DNA of 64,000 bases from assembly GCF_005771405.1 (NCBI RefSeq), contig NZ_VAUA01000002.1:450015-514014 (forward strand), read 5' to 3'. The translations under genes and the position numbers were made by a program. This document shows, one piece after another, positions 17,995-27,345 of the stretch (the first letter of the stretch is position 1; each line of letters begins with the position of its first letter). The notes under the pieces were generated by a model, which was not told the DNA's origin, did no database searches, and worked only from the letters and a program-made list of their open reading frames with translations. The stretch is from Parasedimentitalea maritima. GTDB taxonomy: Bacteria; Pseudomonadota; Alphaproteobacteria; Rhodobacterales; Rhodobacteraceae.

Positions 17995-19190
17995 GATCTC
18001 CGAAACTCAGCCATCAAAGGAATGAAGCCGAGAAGCTTGTCGGAAAGACGCCTTACGAAGTCCTCAGGGAAAAGCTATAGTCAACAAACGGGATGTCCCA
18101 CGGGTAACCGCACCTTACATGGCAGTAGAAGAGTCGGAAGCCTCAGTAATTCGCTTGATGTTCGATCTTGCACTCTATGGTGATGGCCAAACCGGTCCAC
18201 TGGGACTGAAGGAAATCGTTAAGTGGCTGAATGAGAGAGGTTATCGCACGCGCAAAGGCACCAAATGGGGCATAAATGCCGTTCATCGCTACTTCCAAAA
18301 AACCACGGTCGCTGGAGAGTTCATTTTCAACAGCAGCCAGGACGGCGGCAAAGCAATCACTATCCCAGTTCCTCCGATCATCGAAAGATCCAAGTTTGAT
18401 CTGGTTAGAGCAACCATGGAAGCCAGAGCCCCAAGTCAAACACCTCCTCGAGTCGTAACAGGCGACGTTTTGTTAACAGGGCTCGCCAAATGCTCGAACT
18501 GTGGCAACGAGATGACAATGGGGGCTGGAAATGGAAACGGTGGCCGGTACCACTACTACCAGTGCGCGGCACAAATGCGCCAAGGCAAGACAGCCTGCGA
18601 GGGGCACCGATTCCCGATGAAAGCTCTCGACCAATTGATTGTAGATCAGGCTCTGGCTGACCTGTTCAGCGCAGAAAAAATCAGTGCCCTCATGGAGCCG
18701 ATGCTCAGTCGGCAGTCTCAAAGCAAAGCTGAAATTGCCAAGCGCCTTGCAGATCGAGAAACTGAAGTCCTGGATGCCGAGAAGAGCATCGATAACTTGT
18801 ACGACCTTGTTACCACTAATCTGGTGCACTCATCGGATCCCGACTTTCGGCAACGGTGCGAGCGGGCACAGGAAAACATGCCCGCGTCAAGAAAGAGCGG
18901 GACCAGGTTGCCGCTGAGGTCGCGCCGAAAGCCCGGCTGACTAACGAAAAGGTATCGCGGTTTGTGTCTTCAATGCATGCGCTGCTGACTAACGAGCCAG
19001 TGGCCGTTCGGAAAGGGTACCTACGATCTGTCATAGACAGGATCGATGTCGGTGAGAATTGCATCCAAATTCGAGGGCGACGCGCATCAATCGAGCAGGC
19101 GGTGCTGTCGGGCGAGGTTCACCCCTCAGCAGTTCCCACTTTTGTTCGTGAATGGCGGGGAGACAGGGATTCGAACCCTGGGAACGCTCT
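17995..19190 (+). pseudogene. Decayed large serine recombinase (no catalytic domain, multiple frameshifts)
   Basis: Three frames together give a recombinase-type protein. Pieces reading IKGMK, then GKTPYEVLREKL, then VNKRDVPRVTAPYMAVEES shift frame near 18035 and 18079. The longest piece (18119-18890) holds the Recombinase domain and a zinc ribbon with CSNCGN and YYQC. A further shift near 18885 leads into KKERDQVAAEVAPK and a C-terminal VPTFVREWRG. The N-terminal resolvase domain with the catalytic serine is missing. The frame runs straight into tRNA-Ser without its own stop, a layout typical of integrases that use a tRNA gene as attachment site. Confidence 0.8.
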
Positions 19191-19242
19191 CACGTTCAAC
19201 GGTTTTCAAGACCGCCGCATTCGACCACTCTGCCACCTCCCC
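19153..19242 (-). tRNA. tRNA-Ser(TGA)
   Basis: The minus strand folds as a class II tRNA: acceptor GGGGAGG/TCTCCCC, D-arm with GCAGAGTGG, anticodon loop CTTGAAA (anticodon TGA), a long variable arm, T-arm with GGTTCGAATCC, discriminator G and an encoded CCA at 19153-19155. The spurious peptides often read across such genes (GFEPWERS and RDSNPGN types) come from this sequence and are not genes. Confidence 0.95.
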
Positions 19243-19453
19243 GGTCGAAGTGGGGTTTAGGCGCTGTTTCGAACACTGGCAAGCGAAAAACAAAAACAAC
19301 TTCAATTAGCTTGTTACGGGGATTTCTTGCCGAGCTCACAGTGACAGACTTTTCATGATACCCGCCACGCGCTATGGTGGCGCTATTAGAGGGCCAACCG
19401 GGGCAACCGGCACGGGGCGTAACGACGTCTACAAGACAGGCAAGGAATACATT

Positions 19454-20341
19454 ATGAGTGACGCGAAGGTGACGAGATCCCAGGCTGCGCGCCTTACGAT
19501 TGCCGTTGTGAGCCTTGCACTACTGGCCGCATGCGAAGAAGGCTCAATGCCCGACTTCTTGCAAGCCAACGACAGTGCAGGCGACAGTGCCCCGATAGCA
19601 AGCAACAGCACAAAACTTGTTGAGCGCGATGTCGAGGCACCGGATGTTTTCCAAGTCACTGAAGCAGGTCTGTGGGATGGCCGGCCGTCCCTTGGTGGCG
19701 TCTGGGTGGCACATCCAGACGCCAAAGATCCGGAACGTGTCATCATTCGTAACAGTGCCAACGGTAAGTTTGTAATTGGTGCCTTATTTCGCCGTGAGCG
19801 TGAAATTCCCGGCCCCAGGCTACAGGCGTCGTCAGATGCCGCTGCCGCTTTGGGAATGCTAGCCGGTGCACCTGTTGAACTGAATGTGACTGCTTTGCGC
19901 CGTGAAACGGTTGATGAAACGCCAACAATTGAAGACGCGGCAGACGTAGAGGTCGCAACGCTAGAGCCCAGTTCAGACATAAGTGGCGACATTTCACAAA
20001 CCCAGCTTGATCCTATCGCGGGTGCGGCAGCCGCACTTGAGGCATCGACACCGCCAGCCCCCACTGCTCCGACACCGACCTCCACCCTACCAGCCAAGGT
20101 GTCACCGCTTGCCAAGCCCTATATTCAGATTGGGATTTTCAGCGTGGAAGCCAACGCCAAGCGCACAGCCGGGCAGATGCGGAATGCCGGAATGATCCCC
20201 ACGGTTATTGAGCAAACGTCGAATGGTAAACCATTCTGGCGCGTCGTTGTTGGCCCCGCTCAAAGCAAGTCCGAACGTTCGGCACTTCTGAAAAAAGTCA
20301 ATGCCGCAGGCTTTTCGGATGCCTATGCCGTCACTAACTAA
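19454..20341 (+). CDS. SPOR-domain lipoprotein
   Basis: This 295-residue protein is called from ATG 19454, preceded by AAGGAA. A hydrophobic leader ends in the lipobox LLAAC with Cys27, so an envelope lipoprotein is predicted. A low-complexity Ala/Pro/Thr stretch near 195-215 leads to a C-terminal SPOR domain (about 217-295, YIQIGIFSVEANA to the end). SPOR domains bind denuded glycan strands of septal peptidoglycan. The next gene, 18 bp downstream, is a D-Ala-D-Ala carboxypeptidase, consistent with a cell-wall function. Not identifiable as a named protein. Confidence 0.85.
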   Translation: MSDAKVTRSQAARLTIAVVSLALLAACEEGSMPDFLQANDSAGDSAPIASNSTKLVERDVEAPDVFQVTEAGLWDGRPSLGGVWVAHPDAKDPERVIIRNSANGKFVIGALFRREREIPGPRLQASSDAAAALGMLAGAPVELNVTALRRETVDETPTIEDAADVEVATLEPSSDISGDISQTQLDPIAGAAAALEASTPPAPTAPTPTSTLPAKVSPLAKPYIQIGIFSVEANAKRTAGQMRNAGMIPTVIEQTSNGKPFWRVVVGPAQSKSERSALLKKVNAAGFSDAYAVTN

Positions 20342-20359
20342 GCGCTGGAGGGTACAGCT

Positions 20360-21541
20360 ATGATCAAGATCCTGAAATCCTCGGCTAGGATGGTTGCGGT
20401 GGGCGGTTTGTTCCTAGGGCTATCCGTGTTGTCAGCAACTGCGTTCGAGACCAAGGCCCGCGCCGCCTATGTTCTGGACCAACGAACTGACACCGTTTTG
20501 TTGGCAAAAAACGCCGAACAGCCACTACCACCCGCCTCGATGTCCAAGTTGATGACGCTTTACGTTGCCTTTGAGGCGATCCGTGACGGGCGCTTAACTC
20601 TGGACGAGCAGCTACCTGTTAGCGAGCATGCGATGAGTTATGGCGGGTCTACCATGTTCCTAGATACAACTGACCGGGTTCGAGTCGAAGATCTGCTGCG
20701 CGGCATCATTGTCCTGTCAGGTAATGACGCCTGCGTGGTTCTGGCCGAGGCACTCAGCCCCGACGGCACCGAGGCAGGCTTTGCCCGTTACATGACCAAG
20801 CGGGCCCAGCAATTGGGCATGATGAATTCGACCTTTGCCAATGCCAATGGCTGGCCTGCTGCTGGACATCGGATGTCAGTGCAAGATCTGGCTATTTTGG
20901 CAGAACTTCTGATCGAAGATTTCCCGGAGTACTATCCTCTGTTCTCGGAGACCGAGTTCAAGTTTGACGGCAGAGCTCCTTCAAACACCAGAAACCGTAA
21001 CCCTTTGCTTAGTCTTGGCATTGGTGCAGACGGGTTAAAAACGGGTCACACTTCCGAGGCAGGTTATGGTCTGGTCGGTTCCGCAATTCAGGGTGATCGC
21101 CGCGTCATATTTGTCGTATCGGGGCTAAACAGCACCGCTGCCCGCGCAGAGGAGGCCGAAGCCCTCGTTAACTGGTCGTTTCGCCAATTTACCAGCAAAA
21201 CCATCGCGAAAGCCTCTGTTCCGGTGGCTCAGGCCGAAGTCTGGCGAGGCACGGAAAAAACCGTAGGACTGGTTCCTGCGGAAGACCTGACCGTGTTACT
21301 GCCTGCTCTGTCAGGCAAACAAATCAATGCAGAAGTGGTCTATACTGGCCCTATCGAAGCACCAATTGTAAAAGGCCAGGAGCTTGCCAAACTTGTATTG
21401 AAACCCGAAGATTTGCCTGAAATACGACTCCCGCTTGTCGCAGCCAAAGATGTGCCTAGTGGCGGTTTCCTGGTTCGCGTCATGAGTGCGGCAGATATTC
21501 TGGTTTCACGATTTCTAACCGGTCCCGAGGGGGCGATGTGA
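20360..21541 (+). CDS. D-alanyl-D-alanine carboxypeptidase (PBP5/6 family)
   Basis: This 393-residue penicillin-binding protein has a signal peptide (about 1-29). The three active-site motifs are S60-x-x-K63 in PASMSKLM, S120-G-N122 and K227-T-G229. The C-terminal PBP5-type beta domain ends in a hydrophobic, likely amphipathic helix. It removes the terminal D-Ala from peptidoglycan stem peptides in the periplasm. The stop overlaps the GTG of tmk by 4 bp, forming an operon with tmk and holB. Confidence 0.92.
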   Translation: MIKILKSSARMVAVGGLFLGLSVLSATAFETKARAAYVLDQRTDTVLLAKNAEQPLPPASMSKLMTLYVAFEAIRDGRLTLDEQLPVSEHAMSYGGSTMFLDTTDRVRVEDLLRGIIVLSGNDACVVLAEALSPDGTEAGFARYMTKRAQQLGMMNSTFANANGWPAAGHRMSVQDLAILAELLIEDFPEYYPLFSETEFKFDGRAPSNTRNRNPLLSLGIGADGLKTGHTSEAGYGLVGSAIQGDRRVIFVVSGLNSTAARAEEAEALVNWSFRQFTSKTIAKASVPVAQAEVWRGTEKTVGLVPAEDLTVLLPALSGKQINAEVVYTGPIEAPIVKGQELAKLVLKPEDLPEIRLPLVAAKDVPSGGFLVRVMSAADILVSRFLTGPEGAM

Positions 21542-22173
21542 CAATACTTCCGACGAACGGCCTGTTTCTGACATTTGAAGGTATCGACGGCTCGGGCAAA
21601 TCCACCCAATGTCGTTTGCTAGCCGAAACTTTGCGTGAACAGGGCCATGAGGTTGTTCTAACCCGCGAGCCAGGTGGATCCAACGGTGCCGAAGAAATTC
21701 GCCGCTTGGTGCTTGAAGGTGACCCAGACCGCTGGTCTGCTGAGACGGAGCTTTTGTTATTCACAGCCGCCCGGCGCGACCACCTGGAACGCACGATCGA
21801 ACCAGCTTTGGCGGCCGGGAAAGTTGTGATTTGTGACCGCTTCGCCGACAGCACCCGGATGTATCAGGGCCTGTCGCGTGGCAATCTGAGAGCACAGGTC
21901 GATAAACTGCATGAGATGATGATTGGCCGGGAACCAGATCTGACCATTCTGATCGACATGGACCCCGAAATTGGCCTGTCTCGTGCCAAAGGCCGGCAGA
22001 CTGCCGAAGAGCGGTTCGAAGATTTTGGTCTCGAACTTCAGTTGAAAATGCGCGCCGGATTCTTGGCCTTGGCTCAAGAGTTTTCCCCTCGGTTTCGGGT
22101 GATCGATGGCACTCAATCTCTTGACGCAGTTGCCGCCGATGTTCTGACCCAGGCTCAGGCTGCGTTGTCATGA
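21538..22173 (+). CDS. tmk: Thymidylate kinase
   Basis: This 211-residue kinase phosphorylates dTMP to dTDP. It shows the P-loop FEGIDGSGKSTQ (14-25), the DR(F/Y) motif in CDRFADSTRMYQG and the lid segment with RAKGR. It uses a GTG start overlapping the upstream stop by 4 bp and ends in a 4-bp overlap with holB, the usual tmk-holB coupling. Confidence 0.95.
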   Translation: MTILPTNGLFLTFEGIDGSGKSTQCRLLAETLREQGHEVVLTREPGGSNGAEEIRRLVLEGDPDRWSAETELLLFTAARRDHLERTIEPALAAGKVVICDRFADSTRMYQGLSRGNLRAQVDKLHEMMIGREPDLTILIDMDPEIGLSRAKGRQTAEERFEDFGLELQLKMRAGFLALAQEFSPRFRVIDGTQSLDAVAADVLTQAQAALS

Positions 22174-23297
22174 AAGGCAAAACGGTAGACGAAGACTTGC
22201 CGCGCGCCGATCAGGCTCCCGGTGCGCCACACCCGCGCGAAACCGAACAACTGTTTGGCCAGGAAGACGCCGAAACCGCTTTCTTGACGGCCTTCAATTC
22301 TGATCGCCTGCATCACGGCTGGCTCCTCACCGGCCCCCAAGGCATTGGCAAGGCCACCCTTGCCTGGCGCATCGCCCAGTTTTTGCTGGCCACGCCCCCC
22401 ACCGATGATGGCTTGTTCGGCGCGCCGCCCCCGGTGGAAACGCTGGACATACCCCCAGACCACCCGGTCGCACACCGCATTCAGGCTTTGGCCGAACCGG
22501 GTCTCGCCGCGATCAGCCGCAGCTACAACGACAAGGCTAAACTGCGCAGCCAGATCGTGGTCGATGACATCCGAGCGTTGAACCGCTTCTTCGGCCTTTC
22601 GGCTACCGACGGAGGCCGCCGCGTAGTGATTGTTGATGCCGCCGACGACATGAACACAAGTGCTGCCAATGCTTTGCTGAAAATGCTCGAAGAACCACCA
22701 GCGCGCACAACTCTACTGCTGATCTCGCACCAACCGTCACGTCTGCTGCCCACGATCCGATCGCGCTGCCGCACTCTGCGCCTGTCGCCTCTTACCCCCG
22801 ACGACATGCAATCTGCGCTGATACAGTCCGGTGCAGAACTCCCGAATAACCCGGATCACCTCGCGGCACTCGCAGCCGGATCCGTTGGGGCAGCCCTGCG
22901 CCTGCTAAACCTGGGGGGATTGCAAATCTATGCTGAACTGGTGCAAATCCTTGCTTCAATGCCCCGCCTCGACCGCCCGCGCGCCATGGCACTGGCTGAA
23001 GCCGCTGCCCAACGCGGTGCGTCCGACAAGTTCGAACTGCTGCTCACTCTGATTGACGTGGCGCTGGCCCGTCTGGCACGTACTGGGGCCATCGGCACCC
23101 CGCCAGCACCTGAGGCAGCATCGGATGAGGCAGACATGTTAAACCGCCTGTCCCCCACTCCGCAGGCGGCCCGAGTCTGGGCTGACCTTGCCGCTGAAGT
23201 CACGGCGCGGGTCCGCCACGGTCAAGCCGTGAACCTTGACCCTGCAGCGCTTGTCCTAGATACCGTTTTCAAGATGCAAACAACAGCGTCCCGCTAG
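22170..23297 (+). CDS. holB: DNA polymerase III subunit delta'
   Basis: This 375-residue clamp-loader subunit has an AAA+ fold with GPQGIGKAT in the Walker A position, a sensor-like TTLLLISH strand, and LEEPPART, the SRC-type motif region of delta'/gamma subunits. It works in loading the beta clamp in the cytoplasm. Coupled to tmk, and 43 bp upstream of tatD. Confidence 0.92.
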   Translation: MKGKTVDEDLPRADQAPGAPHPRETEQLFGQEDAETAFLTAFNSDRLHHGWLLTGPQGIGKATLAWRIAQFLLATPPTDDGLFGAPPPVETLDIPPDHPVAHRIQALAEPGLAAISRSYNDKAKLRSQIVVDDIRALNRFFGLSATDGGRRVVIVDAADDMNTSAANALLKMLEEPPARTTLLLISHQPSRLLPTIRSRCRTLRLSPLTPDDMQSALIQSGAELPNNPDHLAALAAGSVGAALRLLNLGGLQIYAELVQILASMPRLDRPRAMALAEAAAQRGASDKFELLLTLIDVALARLARTGAIGTPPAPEAASDEADMLNRLSPTPQAARVWADLAAEVTARVRHGQAVNLDPAALVLDTVFKMQTTASR

Positions 23298-23340
23298 ACC
23301 ACCGACGGTCCGCACCGACGCATCCGCGACAGAGACAGGC

Positions 23341-24156
23341 ATGACCCAAACCACTGACACTCCACAGATCACTGACAGCCACTGCCATCTGGATTTTCCT
23401 GATTTCGAAGACCAACTGGACTCAGTTGTCGCCCGTGCCGCAGAGGCTGGGGTGACGCGCATGGTGACCATTTGCACCAAGCTCAGAAACGAACCCAACG
23501 TCCGTGCTATTGCCGAAGCTCATGCTCCCGTGTTCTACGCCGCAGGCACACATCCGATGAGCGCCGCGTCTGAACCAATGGCCACACTCGACGAACTTCT
23601 AACACTTGCTAAGCATCCCAAGTTTGTGGGCATTGGCGAAACCGGACTGGACTACCATTATACTGCTGACAGCGCTCAAGTTCAAAAAGACAGCCTGCGC
23701 ATCCATATCGCTGCTGCGCGTGAAACCGGCCTGCCCTTGATCATCCATTCGCGTGCTGCAGATGAAGACATGACACGCATCCTGACCGAAGAAATGAACA
23801 ACGGTGCGTTTTCCTGCGTCATGCATTGCTTCTCGTCCTCACCCGAACTGGCCCGTGCCACGCTGGACCTTGGCTGCTACCTGTCGATGTCGGGCATCGC
23901 TGCCTTTCCCAAAAGCCAGGAAATCCGTGATATTTTTGCAGCGGCGCCGATTGAACGGGTATTGGTGGAAACCGATGCTCCTTATCTTGCACCGCCGCCC
24001 CACCGTGGCAAACGCAACGAGCCGGCCTATACTGCCCATACCGCCCGCATTGGAGCTGAGGTCTTTGGTCTGGACTACGTAGATTTTGCTGCGCGCACCC
24101 AAGAAAATTTCGAACGCCTGTTCAGCAAGGCCGCGGCCTATACGGTTCCCGCCTAA
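23341..24156 (+). CDS. tatD: TatD family metal-dependent deoxyribonuclease
   Basis: This 271-residue TIM-barrel hydrolase has the metal ligands HCH at 14-16 (DSHCHLDF), GETGLDY, LPLIIHSR, MHCFSSS and ETDAPYL. TatD proteins are 3'-5' exonucleases and DNA-repair factors. It shares one base with the start of the next gene, as in the common tmk-holB-tatD-hydrolase cluster. Confidence 0.92.
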   Translation: MTQTTDTPQITDSHCHLDFPDFEDQLDSVVARAAEAGVTRMVTICTKLRNEPNVRAIAEAHAPVFYAAGTHPMSAASEPMATLDELLTLAKHPKFVGIGETGLDYHYTADSAQVQKDSLRIHIAAARETGLPLIIHSRAADEDMTRILTEEMNNGAFSCVMHCFSSSPELARATLDLGCYLSMSGIAAFPKSQEIRDIFAAAPIERVLVETDAPYLAPPPHRGKRNEPAYTAHTARIGAEVFGLDYVDFAARTQENFERLFSKAAAYTVPA

Positions 24157-24953
24157 TGGGTGAATTGCGCTTTACCATCCTAGGCTGCGGTTCGTCCGGC
24201 GGCGTGCCGCGCTTGGGCGGTCATTGGGGTGATTGTGATCCCAACAATCCGCGCAACAATCGCCGCCGCTGCTCAATGCTGGTGGAACGCGACGGGCCAG
24301 ATGGAACCACAACGGTTCTGATCGATACGACTCCGGATATGCGCAGCCAATTGCTGGGAACCAGTACAGGGCGTCTGGATGCGGTTCTGTATACCCACGC
24401 CCATGCTGACCATGTACATGGCATCGACGATCTACGGATGATCGTGTTCAACATGCGCCAACGGGTGCCGGTCTATGCTGACGGGGATACCCAGAACGCA
24501 CTGTTGTCCCGTTTTGGATACGCATTTGTACAACCCGAGGGCTCTCCATACCCACCTATCCTCGACCTGCGCACCATCGATGGAACCGTAACCATCGACG
24601 GACCGGGTGGCGAGATTGATTTCCGTCCTTTCCGCGTCAATCACGGCTCGATTGATGCACTGGGATTTCGCATTGGTGACCTGGCTTATCTACCCGATGT
24701 CGCCGAGATATATGACGATGCGCTTGAAGAATTGAGAGATCTCGATTGCTGGATCGTCGACGCATTGCGTCGTAAACCTCACCCAACACATTTCCACTAT
24801 GACCGAACGCTTGAGTGGATTTCCAAAATGGCGCCCCGTCGTGCCGTGTTGACCAATATGCATATTGATCTGGATTATGCCACTGTAGAGGCCGAAACCC
24901 CGGGCAACATCACACCTGCCTATGATGGTATGGTGATTAGGTATCCAACTTGA
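24156..24953 (+). CDS. PhnP-like metallo-beta-lactamase-fold phosphodiesterase
   Basis: This 265-residue cytoplasmic hydrolase opens with FTILGCGSSGGVPRLGG. It carries the zinc motif HAHADHVHG, and later ligands in NHGSIDALG, LPDV and the final NMHIDLDY. This arrangement matches PhnP-type cyclic phosphodiesterases. Being in the tatD operon rather than a phosphonate cluster, its physiological substrate is uncertain. Confidence 0.85.
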   Translation: MGELRFTILGCGSSGGVPRLGGHWGDCDPNNPRNNRRRCSMLVERDGPDGTTTVLIDTTPDMRSQLLGTSTGRLDAVLYTHAHADHVHGIDDLRMIVFNMRQRVPVYADGDTQNALLSRFGYAFVQPEGSPYPPILDLRTIDGTVTIDGPGGEIDFRPFRVNHGSIDALGFRIGDLAYLPDVAEIYDDALEELRDLDCWIVDALRRKPHPTHFHYDRTLEWISKMAPRRAVLTNMHIDLDYATVEAETPGNITPAYDGMVIRYPT

Positions 24954-25027
24954 AGCCCGCTGTTTCAGTTTGCCAACCCCTTTCGCACTGGAGGCTGTTG
25001 TCCTTCGCCATTTATTGCAGGCAGTAG

Positions 25028-25960
25028 ATGTTTCAGAACCTGATTGATGTCATCCTACCGGTTTTCTTGGTTATCGGCGCCGGTTATAGCGCTACCAGAG
25101 CTGGCTACTTCACACAGGATCACGTTGATGGGTTGATGAAGTTCACCCAGAACTTTGCTATTCCCTGCCTGCTATTTCGCGCGATTGCCAATCTAGACCT
25201 GGCAGCAAGCTTTGATCTGCGCCTATTGGCCAGCTTTTACGCGGGTGCTGCGATCTGCTTTACCATTGGAATCACTGGTGCTCGTCTGATTTTCAAGCGG
25301 GAGTGGGAAGACTGCGTAGTCATTGGGTTTTGCTGCCTGTTTTCCAATTCAGTCCTGCTGGGGCTACCAATCACCGAGCGCGCATATGGCGCCGATAATC
25401 TGACTGGTAACTTCGCCATCATCGCCTTTCACGCTCCATTTTGTTACGGGCTTGGCATCACCGTGATGGAAATCGTGCGCAACCGAGGGTCGGGTGGCGT
25501 CAAAACCTTGTCCTCTGTATTTTCAGCCATGTTCAAAAACGTGCTCATCCTGGCGATTGGCCTGGGTTTTGTCGTCAACCTGACCGGGCTGTACATTCCA
25601 GGCGCTATTGACGAAGCTCTCTCACTTCTGATCCGCGCCGCCCTGCCCGCCGCATTGTTTGCCCTTGGTGGTGTATTGGTGAAATATCGCCCCGAGGGTG
25701 ATATGCGAACGATAGCATTTGTCTGCACGACCTCGCTGCTTGTCCACCCGTCTCTGGTCTGGATGTTTGGCACCTCGCTGGCTGTGCCGCAGGATCTGTT
25801 TCGGTCCGGCGTTCTGAATTCTGCAATGGCACCCGGGTTCAACGCCTATATCTTTGCCAACATGTACGGACGTGCCAAACGAGTGGCAGCATCGTCTGTG
25901 TTGATTGCGACAGGGACTTGTCTGTTTACAGTCTGGTTTTGGCTGACATTGCTGGGATGA
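25028..25960 (+). CDS. AEC family (auxin efflux carrier-like) transporter
   Basis: This 310-residue inner-membrane protein has about ten hydrophobic helices. The AEC start is clear (VILPVFLVIGAGY, then FAIPCLLFRAI). Bacterial relatives move dicarboxylates or other small acids. The substrate cannot be told from sequence. It stands alone, 74 bp after the hydrolase gene. Confidence 0.85.
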   Translation: MFQNLIDVILPVFLVIGAGYSATRAGYFTQDHVDGLMKFTQNFAIPCLLFRAIANLDLAASFDLRLLASFYAGAAICFTIGITGARLIFKREWEDCVVIGFCCLFSNSVLLGLPITERAYGADNLTGNFAIIAFHAPFCYGLGITVMEIVRNRGSGGVKTLSSVFSAMFKNVLILAIGLGFVVNLTGLYIPGAIDEALSLLIRAALPAALFALGGVLVKYRPEGDMRTIAFVCTTSLLVHPSLVWMFGTSLAVPQDLFRSGVLNSAMAPGFNAYIFANMYGRAKRVAASSVLIATGTCLFTVWFWLTLLG

Positions 25961-25977
25961 AGCTGAACCTTGGATGT

Positions 25978-25991
25978 TTGTTTTATCGCAA
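25978..25991. promoter_or_regulatory. Candidate NnrR-type box upstream of second nnrS
   Basis: TTGTT-TTAT-CGCAA has the TTGxx-N4-xxCAA layout of NNR/NnrR sites. It ends 57 bases before the nnrS ATG, at nearly the same distance as the comparable site before norC. The left half differs from a perfect dyad by two bases, so this is only suggestive. Confidence 0.4.
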
Positions 25992-26047
25992 GGTTGCAAC
26001 GTTTCCCGTTCGCTATTGTGAAGCAAACTGATCTCAGGAGCTTTCAA

Positions 26048-27250
26048 ATGTCGTCCTCAACCGCTCAGCAGATGCGCCAATGGCAGGGGCCTGCGCTCCT
26101 GTCTTATGGCTTTCGACCTTTCTTTCTGCTGGGCGCTCTTTGGGCAGGGCTGGCCATGGTCCTGTGGATCCTGAGCCTGTCTGGAACTCTAACTCTGCCC
26201 TCCGCATTTGATCCCGTCAGCTGGCACGCTCATGCTTTGTTATTTGGCTATCTTCCCGCAATTGTTGCCGGTTTCATGCTAACAGCAGTGCCGAACTGGA
26301 CTGGGCGCCTGCCAGTAGTGGGCTGGTCCCTTGGGGGGCTGGTGGTGCTTTGGGTGCTGGGCCGACTTGCAGTTTTGTTTTCTTTCGCGCTGCCGCCTCT
26401 GTTGGTGGCATTGGTGGACCTGTCAGCGATGGTCGCACTGGCGACGGTCATGACCCGCGAGATCGTGGCTGGTAAAAACTGGCGCAACCTGATCGTTCTG
26501 GCAATGCTGGCCTTGTTGGTCCTGGGTAACGCCGTATTCCATATTGAGGCCGCACGCGGCGAATATGCGGCCAAAGGATATGGGCTGCGCATCGGACTTG
26601 CCGCCGGGGTCTTGATGATCTCAGTTATCGGTGGGCGTATCGTCCCATCGTTCACCCGCAACTGGTTGGTTAAGTCCGGTTCGGACTTCCGCCCTGCACC
26701 ACCAATGCAGAAGTTCGATAAGCTGGTGTTACTGTACTCAGTTGTTGTGCTAGGATTCTGGGTGGCGCAGCCCGATAGCCTGTATGCCGGTGCGGCGTTC
26801 CTATTGTTTGGTGTCTTGCATGCCGTCCGATTGGCGCGCTGGTGTTCGCTGCAGACCCGATCCGAGCCGCTGCTTTGGGTGCTGCATCTTGGGTATGGCT
26901 TTATCCCCCTTGGCGCCTGGGGTCTTGGCACCGCGATGCTGTGGCCCAGCGTTATCTTGCCCGCCGCAGCCCAACATATCTGGATGGGCGGGGCGCTGCC
27001 ACTGATGACCGTGGCGGTAATGGCGCGCGCCACCCTAGGTCACTCCGGCAACGCACTAAGTGCTGGTCCGGGCACTGTGGCAGTATTTCTAACCGTTCCA
27101 ATTTCAGTTTTCGCCCGTGTTGCAGCTGGAGTTTGGCCCACCGGAGCCGAGACACTCTATCACCTTGCGGGCACAGCCTGGGTATTGGGGTTCCTTGGGT
27201 TTGTAGTAATTTACGGCCCGATGTTGCTGTCCCGGCGCCCGCCCAGCTAA
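26048..27250 (+). CDS. nnrS: NnrS family haem/copper membrane protein (second copy)
   Basis: This 400-residue polytopic membrane protein is called from ATG 26048, preceded by CAGGAG. The markers are H60-A-H62 with NWTG at 83-86, a GLAAGVLMISVIGGRIVPSFTRNW helix-loop, and about twelve hydrophobic segments. It is a paralogue of the protein at 1027-2265 but clearly diverged. It lies just upstream of the NnrR-type regulator and the nor operon, the classical setting for an NO-stress membrane protein. Confidence 0.88.
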   Translation: MSSSTAQQMRQWQGPALLSYGFRPFFLLGALWAGLAMVLWILSLSGTLTLPSAFDPVSWHAHALLFGYLPAIVAGFMLTAVPNWTGRLPVVGWSLGGLVVLWVLGRLAVLFSFALPPLLVALVDLSAMVALATVMTREIVAGKNWRNLIVLAMLALLVLGNAVFHIEAARGEYAAKGYGLRIGLAAGVLMISVIGGRIVPSFTRNWLVKSGSDFRPAPPMQKFDKLVLLYSVVVLGFWVAQPDSLYAGAAFLLFGVLHAVRLARWCSLQTRSEPLLWVLHLGYGFIPLGAWGLGTAMLWPSVILPAAAQHIWMGGALPLMTVAVMARATLGHSGNALSAGPGTVAVFLTVPISVFARVAAGVWPTGAETLYHLAGTAWVLGFLGFVVIYGPMLLSRRPPS

Positions 27251-27345
27251 CGAAGACCGCTTTTGTGAGAGACTCTACCCTTGGAATTCAAGCGCAGCAG
27301 CGGTAGGCAAGCAGTGACACTTATCGCTAGGCGAAGGGCCCCGCT

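Noticed and set aside
19152..19358. Open frame reading GFEPWERS and similar across the tRNA
   Set aside because: It is the known artefact of translating a tRNA-Ser gene; the tRNA explains the sequence fully.
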